NCBI RefSeq assembly: GCF_002943465.1
Contig: NZ_PTQY01000003.1
Coordinates: 186,001-250,000 of the forward strand
Direction: 5' to 3'
DNA: 64,000 nt
DNA from: Rhodoferax sp. TS-BS-61-7
GTDB taxonomy: Bacteria; Pseudomonadota; Gammaproteobacteria; Burkholderiales; Burkholderiaceae_C
Positions within the stretch are counted from its first letter, which is position 1. Every line of letters starts with the position of its first letter. Of the stretch, positions 43,301 to 51,644 are shown piece by piece. Under the pieces are notes generated by a model. The model made no database searches. It saw only the letters and a list, made by a program, of their open reading frames with translations, and was not told where the DNA came from. The position numbers and the translations under genes are program-made.

Positions 43301-45553
43301 TTACTCGTTCTTCAATAGAGGGATCGCGCTTTGACTTTTAAGCCAGTCAGGCATATCGAGATCTGACACGGGGACTCCCAAGTCAACAAGTAAGTCTCTT
43401 TGCTTGCGCAAATCTTGGAGCATGCGAAATTGACTGGGCTCCGACACGCTGAGGTTCCATATCATTCCCATGAGGTCCGAATGCGCCTTGATGAAGACCT
43501 TTCGCTCTTCCGAAGTGCAGTACTCTTGATCTCCATGACCAATGGCGCGTAAAAGCAGACTCAAGTATTCACTTGCATCACTGACCGCCTCTGAGGTGTT
43601 CCTTCGTCCCGTCCATGCCTCCAACAGGTCAGTCTTGTGAGTGGTAAACATTGGACTACTGGGAGTGGTTAGCAGATATCTAGCGGCGCGGCGCTCCCCG
43701 CGTGATCGGAGTCGTCGAATCTCACCTGGCGTCTTCACATAAGACAGCGCAACGGCACATGCTTGGGGCTCAAACACTTGACGAAGGGCGTCACTCAACG
43801 CGTTCTTCAACTTTGTAGATCGCCCGTCAAAGACGTCCTCATGCGATTGTCCTGGCTTTAGCATTTCGTAGATCGGCATGTGATCACCAGTAGCTTTCCC
43901 AAGCTCTATAAGAGTCTGACGTTCCTTTATTCGAAGCTGAGCGTCTGATTCGTTCGCATCAAAATGGCACCATTCCAACGCCAAGCCGTACAAGCGCTCC
44001 CACAGCTTAGATAATTGCTCGGGTGTCAGCGCACATACAGGTGCAGTTCCGCCAACGCTCTGCAAGAGTAGGTCAAGAGCGTCGGCTGCATGGCTTAACT
44101 GTGATTGGTGACCGACCTTTAAATTAAAGTGCGACGCGTTCTCTAAGATCGTTCCGTAGTGGGAGACTATCGTTTCTGCCAATTCACTCTGAACGGTTTC
44201 CGCTCGCGCCTCTGACTCTTTTTCTTGTTCGGCGAGGAAGTTGGCAATGACACTTGCGCGTCGGTCTGCCTGCCATTTGGCGAAGAACTGTTTAAATTCC
44301 GACCAGGTGATGCTATGGGGAGCGAGCGCAAAGCTGGCTTGATACCGGACCCGCTCACCTGGGTGTCTTGGCATTTCCGCTCTCCATGCTTCAATCAGCC
44401 TTTGGACTCGCGCTGTCCGAGGAACTAGTTCGGGAAACTCTTTTAGTAGTAGATCAAGTTCCCTTGCCCTGCGGGCGTTTTTGTCTTCGGCTTCCTCATA
44501 CCCCTCCATGAAGTCGTATTCGACATTGCCAATAGTGTTTTCAAGGAGACGGCTAGCAAGCCCTTCACTTTCGGTCCTAACTAGAGCCAGAAGCAGTATG
44601 ACGCCCCAATCCAGCTCAGCATCCTCGTGGCGCTCGACCTCTTTCTGCATACTGGCAATCATCCGTACGAATAGCTTGAGCTTTCGGGGGTTGGACGGAA
44701 GTAGTTTCACAATTGCATCGACGGATTCCCTCGGGACGAATGAGCACAGTGCGCCAAACTGAAACAATCCCAATCGGCGCACTTGGTCTGCTGTAGGCTG
44801 GGGCAAATCTACCCGGAAGTCGATGACCTTATCCAAGAAGGTTTCACCCTCCTTCCCCCAGGCTTCATTGCTTTGCTCCAGCGCGGTCGCGACGACCTTT
44901 CGATCAAACGCCAAAACAAAGGCGAACTGTTTGTAATCGAGAAGCTCACGAAGCACCAAAAGCAATTTAGGAACAACTGCTGGCGCCGCGCGGTCGAGGT
45001 CGTCGATGAAGACTACGACCCTTCGATCGCCAAGTTGGTCAGTCACCCTCAGCATGTCTTTGCTGGAGAAGGTCAACTTTTTGCTTAGCAGCATCGAAGC
45101 CACATTGGCCCCCACTGATGCGCCTGGAGCATGACCAGACGATTCGATCATCTTGCCCAATGCCTTGATCGCGGCCTTCACCTTCTCCACTCCAAACGAC
45201 TTCACCCAATGGATGGGAGCAGCCCACCACCTAACCTTGACCCCATTGCGCTGGAGCCCGGCAATTAGCACTTTTCCGAAGTCCTTCCACACCTCATCCG
45301 GGGTTGATGCGCCCCATGGGGTGTACCTGATGACGATATTCCCCGCTTCTAGTTGCTGCTGTTCAACAAAGTTCAATACGGACGTCTTACCGTCTCCCCA
45401 AGGTGCAAAAAGACCGATGCGGGTAGACCACTTTGAGGGTGCTGTCGCGATGATGCGCGAGATGCTTTTAGCAACAGGCCAGCGATCATAGAAGTCCTCC
45501 GCACGATCTGCAATCGGAGCGTCATGACCAGTCTGGGATGTGATGCGATTCAT
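43301..45553 (-). CDS. KAP-family P-loop NTPase, island cargo
   Basis: Large NTPase of 750 aa. N-terminal KAP-type domain with Walker A GLFAPWGDGKTSV (residues ~47-59), a long insertion, and Walker B VVVFIDDLDRAAP (~185). The remaining ~450 residues are helical and unrecognised, without the clear membrane segments seen in many KAP proteins. KAP NTPases occur in several phage-defence systems, so a defence role is a reasonable inference but nothing here proves it. It has a strong AAGGAGG ribosome site and starts 38 bp after the small coiled-coil gene, as last gene of the island. Confidence 0.82.
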   Translation of the reverse strand: MNRITSQTGHDAPIADRAEDFYDRWPVAKSISRIIATAPSKWSTRIGLFAPWGDGKTSVLNFVEQQQLEAGNIVIRYTPWGASTPDEVWKDFGKVLIAGLQRNGVKVRWWAAPIHWVKSFGVEKVKAAIKALGKMIESSGHAPGASVGANVASMLLSKKLTFSSKDMLRVTDQLGDRRVVVFIDDLDRAAPAVVPKLLLVLRELLDYKQFAFVLAFDRKVVATALEQSNEAWGKEGETFLDKVIDFRVDLPQPTADQVRRLGLFQFGALCSFVPRESVDAIVKLLPSNPRKLKLFVRMIASMQKEVERHEDAELDWGVILLLALVRTESEGLASRLLENTIGNVEYDFMEGYEEAEDKNARRARELDLLLKEFPELVPRTARVQRLIEAWRAEMPRHPGERVRYQASFALAPHSITWSEFKQFFAKWQADRRASVIANFLAEQEKESEARAETVQSELAETIVSHYGTILENASHFNLKVGHQSQLSHAADALDLLLQSVGGTAPVCALTPEQLSKLWERLYGLALEWCHFDANESDAQLRIKERQTLIELGKATGDHMPIYEMLKPGQSHEDVFDGRSTKLKNALSDALRQVFEPQACAVALSYVKTPGEIRRLRSRGERRAARYLLTTPSSPMFTTHKTDLLEAWTGRRNTSEAVSDASEYLSLLLRAIGHGDQEYCTSEERKVFIKAHSDLMGMIWNLSVSEPSQFRMLQDLRKQRDLLVDLGVPVSDLDMPDWLKSQSAIPLLKNE

Positions 45554-45591
45554 TTGTGTCCTCCTTGATTGTTATGTGGCTTCAAATCGCA

Positions 45592-46002
45592 CTACGACCG
45601 GCCAATGAGTTTTCGGGTATTGATCGATGTGACTTTCTCGCCGGTCAACGCGGCCTTCTCTTTCGCCCACTGTCGTTGTTCTTCCCAGAGTTGCTTGACC
45701 AAGGAAATCTCACGACTTAAGGCCTCCTCCCATAGAGCCCGGTACTTAGCAGCATCCGCTTTCGCAGCATCCAGTGCGGCCTTGGCAACGTCCTGCGGCT
45801 GTCGGCTTTCTGTAGCCGCTGCATCTATCGCGTTGATCAACTCCTTGAAGACCGGGCGTGATTTCTTAATCGTCCCCTTTTTGCGGCCAGCCTCAAGCGA
45901 GACGTTGTCGTTGGTGATCTTTGATCCTTTTGGAACATTGGTTGGGCGGTCCTTGATTAACCGCTCCAGCGCGTCAAAGTAATCGCTCAGTACCTTACGC
46001 AT
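45592..46002 (-). CDS. Small coiled-coil protein of the recombinase operon
   Basis: Protein of 136 aa, highly charged and helical (AKAALDAAKADAAKYRALWEEALS, LVKQLWEEQRQWAKEKAALTGEK), overlapping the upstream recombinase gene by 8 bp. The N-terminal part (RKVLSDYFDALERLIKDRP) may be DNA-binding. In position and size it recalls TnpC of Tn554 and the small fourth proteins of related elements, a helper for the recombinases. I do not recognise a named family with certainty. Confidence 0.65.
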   Translation of the reverse strand: MRKVLSDYFDALERLIKDRPTNVPKGSKITNDNVSLEAGRKKGTIKKSRPVFKELINAIDAAATESRQPQDVAKAALDAAKADAAKYRALWEEALSREISLVKQLWEEQRQWAKEKAALTGEKVTSINTRKLIGRS

Positions 46003-48046
46003 GTCGTGCTCCCTGGGACGCGCTCATAGGCCTGTTTCCAGACCTCCACTTGACCTCGGCATCCACCAGAATGTCCAACTCTTCTTTTTCCATTTCAAAA
46101 GCTATCGACCCAGGCTGAAGGTTTGCCACGATCCGCCTCTGAAGTGGAATGATCTCAATGATTTTGGAATGCTTGCCAATCAAGGATTTACAGTTCTCCG
46201 AGATGCAAATGCCACTTGTAAGCCGCAATCCCTTTTGTTTGTCACAAGTACCAACGTGATTGCAGCCACCCAATGGATGGGCTTTATAAGCCATGCGTCC
46301 CATCTTGAGCTGGTCTTTGACTTCTTTGGACGACATCACTTCGCCGCGTTGCTTTTTCAAGTCATAGAAGAATCCTCCGGGGCCACAGAGCGGTTCATCA
46401 CTGTTGAGCACGTCTCGGGTGAAGGCTAAGCATTGGGCCTCCTGTTCCGAGTCCTGCCAATCAAGGATGATGTGGTTCTTGTACTCCACTGGATCATCGC
46501 GAAGGAAGTTTTTGGCGAAGACGCTACCTCGCCCGTAATACTCTGACATTTCCCGGGTGATGTGCTGCAACTGGCGTCGCAGTGACGATGCCTTAACCAG
46601 ACCGCTTGCATTGCAGTAAAGCGCCAACGAACGGCGCAACTGGTGATACTTAAGTGGCCATGGCATACCAATGGCAAAGTCAGGCTCCGTACCCCAATCT
46701 CGAAATTCGTCAATTGCCACCAACTCAGCGATGTCCGCCGCCTCAATTGTGGGACACATTGCTACTTTGAGAATTTCTGACATTGCGCAAATATGCAACG
46801 CCCGAGCCGGCGCATATTGGGAATCTTTGGGTATCTCCAAAATTGCCACCCAAGGCAGGTAGGAGGTGGAAACAAACAATGGGTAGCTGTCTTTCGCTTT
46901 CTCTATGCTGCTGGGCTCAGCTCCGAGGTATTTGTAAATCACATCAGCAAAGGACTGTGCCACCCTAACTGCTCGGAACCCCTGAGCATCGGTAGTGACC
47001 CACCGCGTTCTTTTGAAGCGGGCTCCATTCAACTTAGTCGTGGCCCCGACGAACAGGCTGTGTTTTCGCCCATGTCCAGCCTTAACTGTCTCCATACAGT
47101 GATAGGGCAAATTTTCGGCCTCTTCGTCTCGCATTCCGGAGAAAGTATGAATCTGCAACTTGCAGACACGCTGGATGTTTGTCAGTGCGCTCGTGAGACC
47201 GCCGAGGTCCGCTTCAACCCCCTTTCGGGTCAGAAACTCAACTAAACCGTGTTTTGCGATGAGTTCGGGGCCGAAGGAAGCACCCATTTTCAAACCCTTG
47301 GCTTTGAACTCACTGTGCAGAATCACCGCTTCACGCAGCGCAGCGAGTAGGCGATCCTGGTGCTTCTCAATATCATCAAGTTCACTGTCAAGCGCGTTGA
47401 TCAGCGCCAAATAGATGTTGGTCGGCAAGGGTGCCGTCTGCGACTGTGATCGACCGTAGGCATTCGCACGCTTCTTCAACTCCGCCCACTTTTTAGGCAT
47501 TGCTACCACGAAGCCGAGTTGAGCCTCAGTTACCTCTTCGCGAAGAAAGGTAAGCCACCTTACAACGTTATGGCACTGGCTTTCAGGTACAGATGTTATG
47601 TACCCATCCAACAACGTAACTTGCTCCAACACGTCTCTCAATGAGCACCGTTTTTCATGCGCGTAACGGGCGAATTTTCCAAGGGCAAACAAATCGATTC
47701 CCAAAGAACGGAACCCAAGCATCCGTTGCGCATGGTAGACGCGCAGAACCATGAGGTACTGCATTTCGCGCATCAACGCCAGACGCTGCGCAGTGACATC
47801 GCCTCCGCGAACTGTCTGTTTACCTTTCGTCTTCCAGAAGTAAAAAGGCAAGGATGATCTAGTTCTCCTCGCGGTGCAGTAGGTCCAGTTCCACACGAAG
47901 TCGCCTACCAAGGACAGCGGCTTCCCTTCGGCATCTTTGCTTATCACGTGGCCAAGTTTTAACTGCACGCCGCCACCGTGGTCCCACGGATCAGGCGCAT
48001 GGGCACCTGATGGCAAATCAATTTGTGCGCTGTGCAAATTGGTCAT
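45995..48046 (-). CDS. Large tyrosine-recombinase-type integrase with Cys-rich tail
   Basis: Protein of 683 aa with a complete tyrosine-recombinase catalytic set in the order expected: Arg306 (FSGMRDEEAENL), His468-x-x-Arg471 (KYHQLRRSLALYC), His495 (LQHITREM), and nucleophile Tyr504 nine residues later (SEYYGRGS). A C-terminal Cys/His cluster near 600-635 (GGCNHVGTC, GICISENC) suggests a zinc-binding module. The N-terminal 280 residues are unrecognised. Start overlaps the upstream gene by four bases. This long architecture fits Tn554 TnpB-like or GMT-type integrases better than phage integrases. Confidence 0.82.
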   Translation of the reverse strand: MTNLHSAQIDLPSGAHAPDPWDHGGGVQLKLGHVISKDAEGKPLSLVGDFVWNWTYCTARRTRSSLPFYFWKTKGKQTVRGGDVTAQRLALMREMQYLMVLRVYHAQRMLGFRSLGIDLFALGKFARYAHEKRCSLRDVLEQVTLLDGYITSVPESQCHNVVRWLTFLREEVTEAQLGFVVAMPKKWAELKKRANAYGRSQSQTAPLPTNIYLALINALDSELDDIEKHQDRLLAALREAVILHSEFKAKGLKMGASFGPELIAKHGLVEFLTRKGVEADLGGLTSALTNIQRVCKLQIHTFSGMRDEEAENLPYHCMETVKAGHGRKHSLFVGATTKLNGARFKRTRWVTTDAQGFRAVRVAQSFADVIYKYLGAEPSSIEKAKDSYPLFVSTSYLPWVAILEIPKDSQYAPARALHICAMSEILKVAMCPTIEAADIAELVAIDEFRDWGTEPDFAIGMPWPLKYHQLRRSLALYCNASGLVKASSLRRQLQHITREMSEYYGRGSVFAKNFLRDDPVEYKNHIILDWQDSEQEAQCLAFTRDVLNSDEPLCGPGGFFYDLKKQRGEVMSSKEVKDQLKMGRMAYKAHPLGGCNHVGTCDKQKGLRLTSGICISENCKSLIGKHSKIIEIIPLQRRIVANLQPGSIAFEMEKEELDILVDAEVKWRSGNRPMSASQGARHA

Positions 48047-49968
48047 CCCAGGACTCCCAATGACAGGAACAACTGAAACTTGTCGGCGAAGTAGGGTGTC
48101 AAGTTTCCGTTTTCAAAAACGTCTTTCTTGACGCGATCCACTATGTTTGCGCAACCATCGAAGGCTCGTATTTTTTCGAGATCCTCATCGCATTTAACGA
48201 TCTGCGGCCTAAACTCTGCCTCCGATTGAGGCCCATTGATCAACTGCTCCATCAAGTAAGCGGCAGACGCGATCTTTCGTGCATCTTCCTCCCCCGCGAC
48301 AAGCACACGCTTGGAACAAAAGATGCAACCCGACTTGCAGTTCGGCTTGACCGACACACTTTCGTCCAACGGTTCTGGCTGACCATAGGAAGGACATACG
48401 CCACCTTCTTCAAGCTGCCTGGCCTCAATGTTGCTGTTTTTGGCAACTATCTCTTGTTTCGCCTTCTGTGCAATTTTCCCGAGAACGAGGCTTATCTCAA
48501 AATGGTGGTCATCAGCGGTTCCAGCGTTGTAGCTCGTCTCGGCAGTTGTTTCCTTGTGCTGCAGGACCGCCGCCTCAATGATCGAGTCGTGCTTGCGCCG
48601 GTAGTAATCGGACACTGTGGCCCGAATTTTTCGCGCAGACATTGCTCGCAGTTCTGGGTCGATACGTCGAAGAGTTAGGTACTGACTCTGCAGAAGCTGA
48701 TCGTGAATCTGCGATGGGAAATCCTTATTTCCCATCCCAAGACTCATGAACAAATACGGGAACGCCTTGCCATCCAAGAGGTACTTTCGCAGTTCCATGT
48801 AACGACGCAGCGATGGTACAAAGGCAACTGGAACGATCACGCTAACTACCTTTTTCTGCGCACGCCACTTGATGGTCCGATAACCAGGGTTGGCCGTCGC
48901 TTCTTCCAATGTTCCATCGGTTTCTATGTCACTCACCGGCGCCGCATTCCCACCTGTATTGGCCAGAAACAGGAAGTAAAAGGCGTTGTGCGCAAGCATG
49001 GCGAGGCTCCGTCGGTGGTGATTGCGCGAATCACTATTGGCGACATCAAAGGACAGTGCTGCATCGGTGATGCATCTACGTGCATTCGCCAACTTTTGCT
49101 TGTCTATACCCTTGTAATGCCGCCAAATTTCATCGAGAGTTGAAAGTCTGCCTTTCTCATAGTTGTAAGCCCAACTTGGGGCATTCAATTGCGCTCGCGC
49201 TTCACCCCATTGATGCGGTGGGAGAAACCAACGATTAGTTGGAAAAACCCACAAGAAATCATCCTGCCATCCCAGTGATTTCGGCATCGCAAGAAGAAAT
49301 GGAAACGGGCGATTTTCAAGTATCAAGTCGCACAGACCTTGGAACAAGGAGTCATTCAAGGCCAAGGCGTGCGCGAAATCATGTTGACTTGCTGGTTCAG
49401 TCCCACCTTTTTGACCACTTCTATCCTTGACGAATCGGATGCCATTGCCCAGGTCGGAGCAGCCCGTAAATGCTTCCAACAGGCTCAACACCTTGTGTTG
49501 AAGGCGCGAAGCATTGGAACTTTCATATTCATGTCGACGAAACCGGTCCTCGACATCCTGAACAAATAGTCCATACGCACGTTGGGTCGCATCGCCGCCA
49601 GCCAGGCAATCGACGCAGCCGTTGACATCCGCCCAGTCCATAAATAACTTGAAGAAATTCAGTAGATTGCTCACGCTGCTCGTTCTCATCCCTGCGTCTT
49701 CAAGCAAGCTGGAGAAAACCTTGATCACTTGACGGATCTGGACAATGCGCTCCTTTCGGAACGAGCTAAGTACGACATGGCGTGACCCATTTGCCTTGCG
49801 CTTTTTGTCAGAGCGAATGGTGTAACAGAACGCGCCTACATCGTGCACGTGTTTACCAATTTTCAGCATCACCTGATCGGGGTTCAAGAGGCGAGTATTC
49901 GCTGCCAGTGGCAACTCAAAAATCACTACAGGGCGCTCGGTGAACAGTATTGGAGGTTGCTTAGTCAT
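48043..49968 (-). CDS. Tyrosine-recombinase-like protein with altered catalytic site
   Basis: Protein of 641 aa. The recombinase fold is suggested by FLFLANTGGNAAPVSDIE (box I), SARKIRATVSDYY (box II) and LQHKETTAETSYN (His and Tyr spaced by nine). The first catalytic Arg appears replaced (Asn in TGGNAA) and the box II His replaced by Arg, so it may be non-catalytic or use different residues. A Cys cluster (CPSYG..., CKSGCIFCSKRV) near the C-terminus looks zinc-binding. It overlaps the genes on both sides by 4-8 bp, so stoichiometric production with its partners is likely. Confidence 0.75.
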   Translation of the reverse strand: MTKQPPILFTERPVVIFELPLAANTRLLNPDQVMLKIGKHVHDVGAFCYTIRSDKKRKANGSRHVVLSSFRKERIVQIRQVIKVFSSLLEDAGMRTSSVSNLLNFFKLFMDWADVNGCVDCLAGGDATQRAYGLFVQDVEDRFRRHEYESSNASRLQHKVLSLLEAFTGCSDLGNGIRFVKDRSGQKGGTEPASQHDFAHALALNDSLFQGLCDLILENRPFPFLLAMPKSLGWQDDFLWVFPTNRWFLPPHQWGEARAQLNAPSWAYNYEKGRLSTLDEIWRHYKGIDKQKLANARRCITDAALSFDVANSDSRNHHRRSLAMLAHNAFYFLFLANTGGNAAPVSDIETDGTLEEATANPGYRTIKWRAQKKVVSVIVPVAFVPSLRRYMELRKYLLDGKAFPYLFMSLGMGNKDFPSQIHDQLLQSQYLTLRRIDPELRAMSARKIRATVSDYYRRKHDSIIEAAVLQHKETTAETSYNAGTADDHHFEISLVLGKIAQKAKQEIVAKNSNIEARQLEEGGVCPSYGQPEPLDESVSVKPNCKSGCIFCSKRVLVAGEEDARKIASAAYLMEQLINGPQSEAEFRPQIVKCDEDLEKIRAFDGCANIVDRVKKDVFENGNLTPYFADKFQLFLSLGVLG

Positions 49969-51427
49969 CCAGCACCCCCGTCATAGCCTGATCAATCCAT
50001 GTTTGCACCTGTTCACCATAACCATTGATGGCAGCGTAAACCTGCTCCAGACGGCGGCGGTAATCAAGATACAGATCAGTGGTCGCGCTGTTCTTGTGCC
50101 ACATGAGCTGTCGCACGATGTTGCGTGCCTGGCTCAAACTGACTTTGCCACTGTCCACAAGGTCCATCTGGATGTCGGTGTGGTTCATACCAAACGTCGC
50201 TCGCAGATCGTGAATCCTGAAGTGAAACTTGGGATCGTGGTTCTTGCGTACGTGAGGGATAAGGCGGTCAGCCAGAAACTGACGAATAGTTCCCCCCGCC
50301 TTGCGGTAACGCTCTTTGAACTCGGGATCAAACTGGACGGCCTCATCCTTGGCCTGGTAGTAAGGACTGCCTTGCTGGGTCAGGAACAGATACTGCTCAC
50401 CGGAAACGCCACCAATAGCGGCTTCACGCCTACGGGTCGCCCGTGCGGACAAAACATATGTCTGCAAAGCTTGATACAAAGGCAACGGGATCTGCAGCAA
50501 GCCTTGCTTATCTCCCTTGGTATCGATTCCTGTACCGGGACCGCACTTCAACTTGAAGACCGACCCACCTCCGGAAAGGGCATTGGAGAATACCGGCGAC
50601 TTCCCTGTCAGGTGCTTGACCCGTAGGGTGGTTGCGGTCTGGACACGTGCACCTGTGGCAATCATGAGCAGGCAAATAAGGTACATCTCAGGGTTACCAA
50701 GGGCATTCAATGCCTCCATGACCCATTGCTGCTCATCCTTTGGCAGCGGGCGCAATTTTCCGCCGTCTTGAATGGTGTCCTCTAGAGCATCCTCGGCTTT
50801 AGCCACCTTGATGCCCACATCTGTCGTTAGGCCCTTTTTGAAAATGACGGCACCGTATTCACCCTTAAACGTCAGGGAGTAGCCACGCTCTTCCCACGGT
50901 TCGTTTTCGGGTTCAAAAACTTCTTCCTGGATAAGCCAACGATAGAAGGCAATCACGGTAGACATGCGCCGTTTGGCTGTTCCTTGGGCGACTTCCCCAG
51001 CGAACATCTGCTGCTTGAGGAATCCGTTGTACCGATAGGTACAGCGCCGCAACTTCATCTTTGGAAAGTCAAACAGCAATTCATCGGGCCTATCGGACTG
51101 ATCCAGCCACTCCTTGAACGCTCCTAGATCATCGGCCAATGAGTGGTACGTCACCATGTTTGGCCTGCTTTCACCCTCCAGCCGCGACAACAGAAAGTTT
51201 GTCGCCAACCCCCAGGGCCTACCGGCACGATCCAATGGAATCGGAAAGAGGTTGTAGTTGAATCGACTCTCGCTGTGCGGCTCCACCACCGGGCGGCAGT
51301 AATAGGTCAACGCTTCACGGCCCTTGCCACCCCTGATCTCCCGCTTGATGGCTAGCGGGTCATCAACCTCGCAGACTTCTGTGAGCCTGAATGAAGGGAT
51401 CAGAATTTTGCGCCGGAGCTCAATCAC
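49961..51427 (-). CDS. Tyrosine recombinase, first gene of the island
   Basis: Site-specific recombinase of 488 aa, the leading gene of the island operon. Catalytic residues are all visible: Arg261 (ATGARVQTATTLRV), His406-x-x-Arg409 (RIHDLRATFG), His444 (LMWHKNSATT) and Tyr453 (DLYLDY). An N-terminal SAM-like core-binding domain precedes them (LADDLGAFKEWLDQ...). GTG start at 51427. It most likely carries out strand exchange for the element with the help of the two larger proteins. Confidence 0.88.
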   Translation of the reverse strand: MIELRRKILIPSFRLTEVCEVDDPLAIKREIRGGKGREALTYYCRPVVEPHSESRFNYNLFPIPLDRAGRPWGLATNFLLSRLEGESRPNMVTYHSLADDLGAFKEWLDQSDRPDELLFDFPKMKLRRCTYRYNGFLKQQMFAGEVAQGTAKRRMSTVIAFYRWLIQEEVFEPENEPWEERGYSLTFKGEYGAVIFKKGLTTDVGIKVAKAEDALEDTIQDGGKLRPLPKDEQQWVMEALNALGNPEMYLICLLMIATGARVQTATTLRVKHLTGKSPVFSNALSGGGSVFKLKCGPGTGIDTKGDKQGLLQIPLPLYQALQTYVLSARATRRREAAIGGVSGEQYLFLTQQGSPYYQAKDEAVQFDPEFKERYRKAGGTIRQFLADRLIPHVRKNHDPKFHFRIHDLRATFGMNHTDIQMDLVDSGKVSLSQARNIVRQLMWHKNSATTDLYLDYRRRLEQVYAAINGYGEQVQTWIDQAMTGVLDD

Positions 51428-51477
51428 TGACCAACCCCACTTGCGTCAAGTTTCTCAATGCGCCCGTGATGGATATG

Positions 51478-51501
51478 TGGACAACCTGGCATACCAGGTT
51501 G
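51478..51501. repeat. Right-end inverted repeat of the island
   Basis: Perfect arms CAACCTGG / CCAGGTTG around CATA (51482-51501), extended by TGGACA on the left. TGGACAACC occurs here (51478) and at the left end (43159). The layout of two arms around a short spacer resembles a tyrosine-recombinase core site, and lies 51 bp upstream of the recombinase start. Confidence 0.5.
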
Positions 51502-51644
51502 ACACACATACCCACACTGGAGCTGACGCGCTTCGCTTGCCAAACAGCCATTTTCAAAATTATTGGAGACGGAATTCATGACATGGACGGGATCTGAAGA
51601 TGGAAAAATACAGACGTCTGCATGATCCATCCTGTCCATTTCAA

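Larger units (their letters stand above)
43156..51641. mobile_element. Three-recombinase mobile island with KAP NTPase cargo, inserted in a catabolic operon
   Basis: Block of five co-directional genes, visibly AT-richer than either side, between the acyl-CoA dehydrogenase and enoyl-CoA hydratase genes of one operon. Order from the right: tyrosine recombinase (488 aa), recombinase-like (641 aa), recombinase (683 aa), small coiled-coil protein (136 aa), KAP NTPase (750 aa). The first four overlap by 4-8 bp each. Outer limits are my proposal: AAATGGACA at 43156-43164 and, inverted, at 51633-51641, with further TGGACA/TGTCCA copies just inside. Known relatives in plan are Tn554 (TnpA/B/C), RIT elements and Gamma-Mobile-Trio islands; which of these it belongs to is not settled here. 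Confidence 0.75.

Noticed and set aside
51424..51639. 71-codon minus-strand frame between the dehydrogenase and the recombinase
   Set aside because: Low-complexity mixed composition, no ribosome site, and it covers the island's end motifs.
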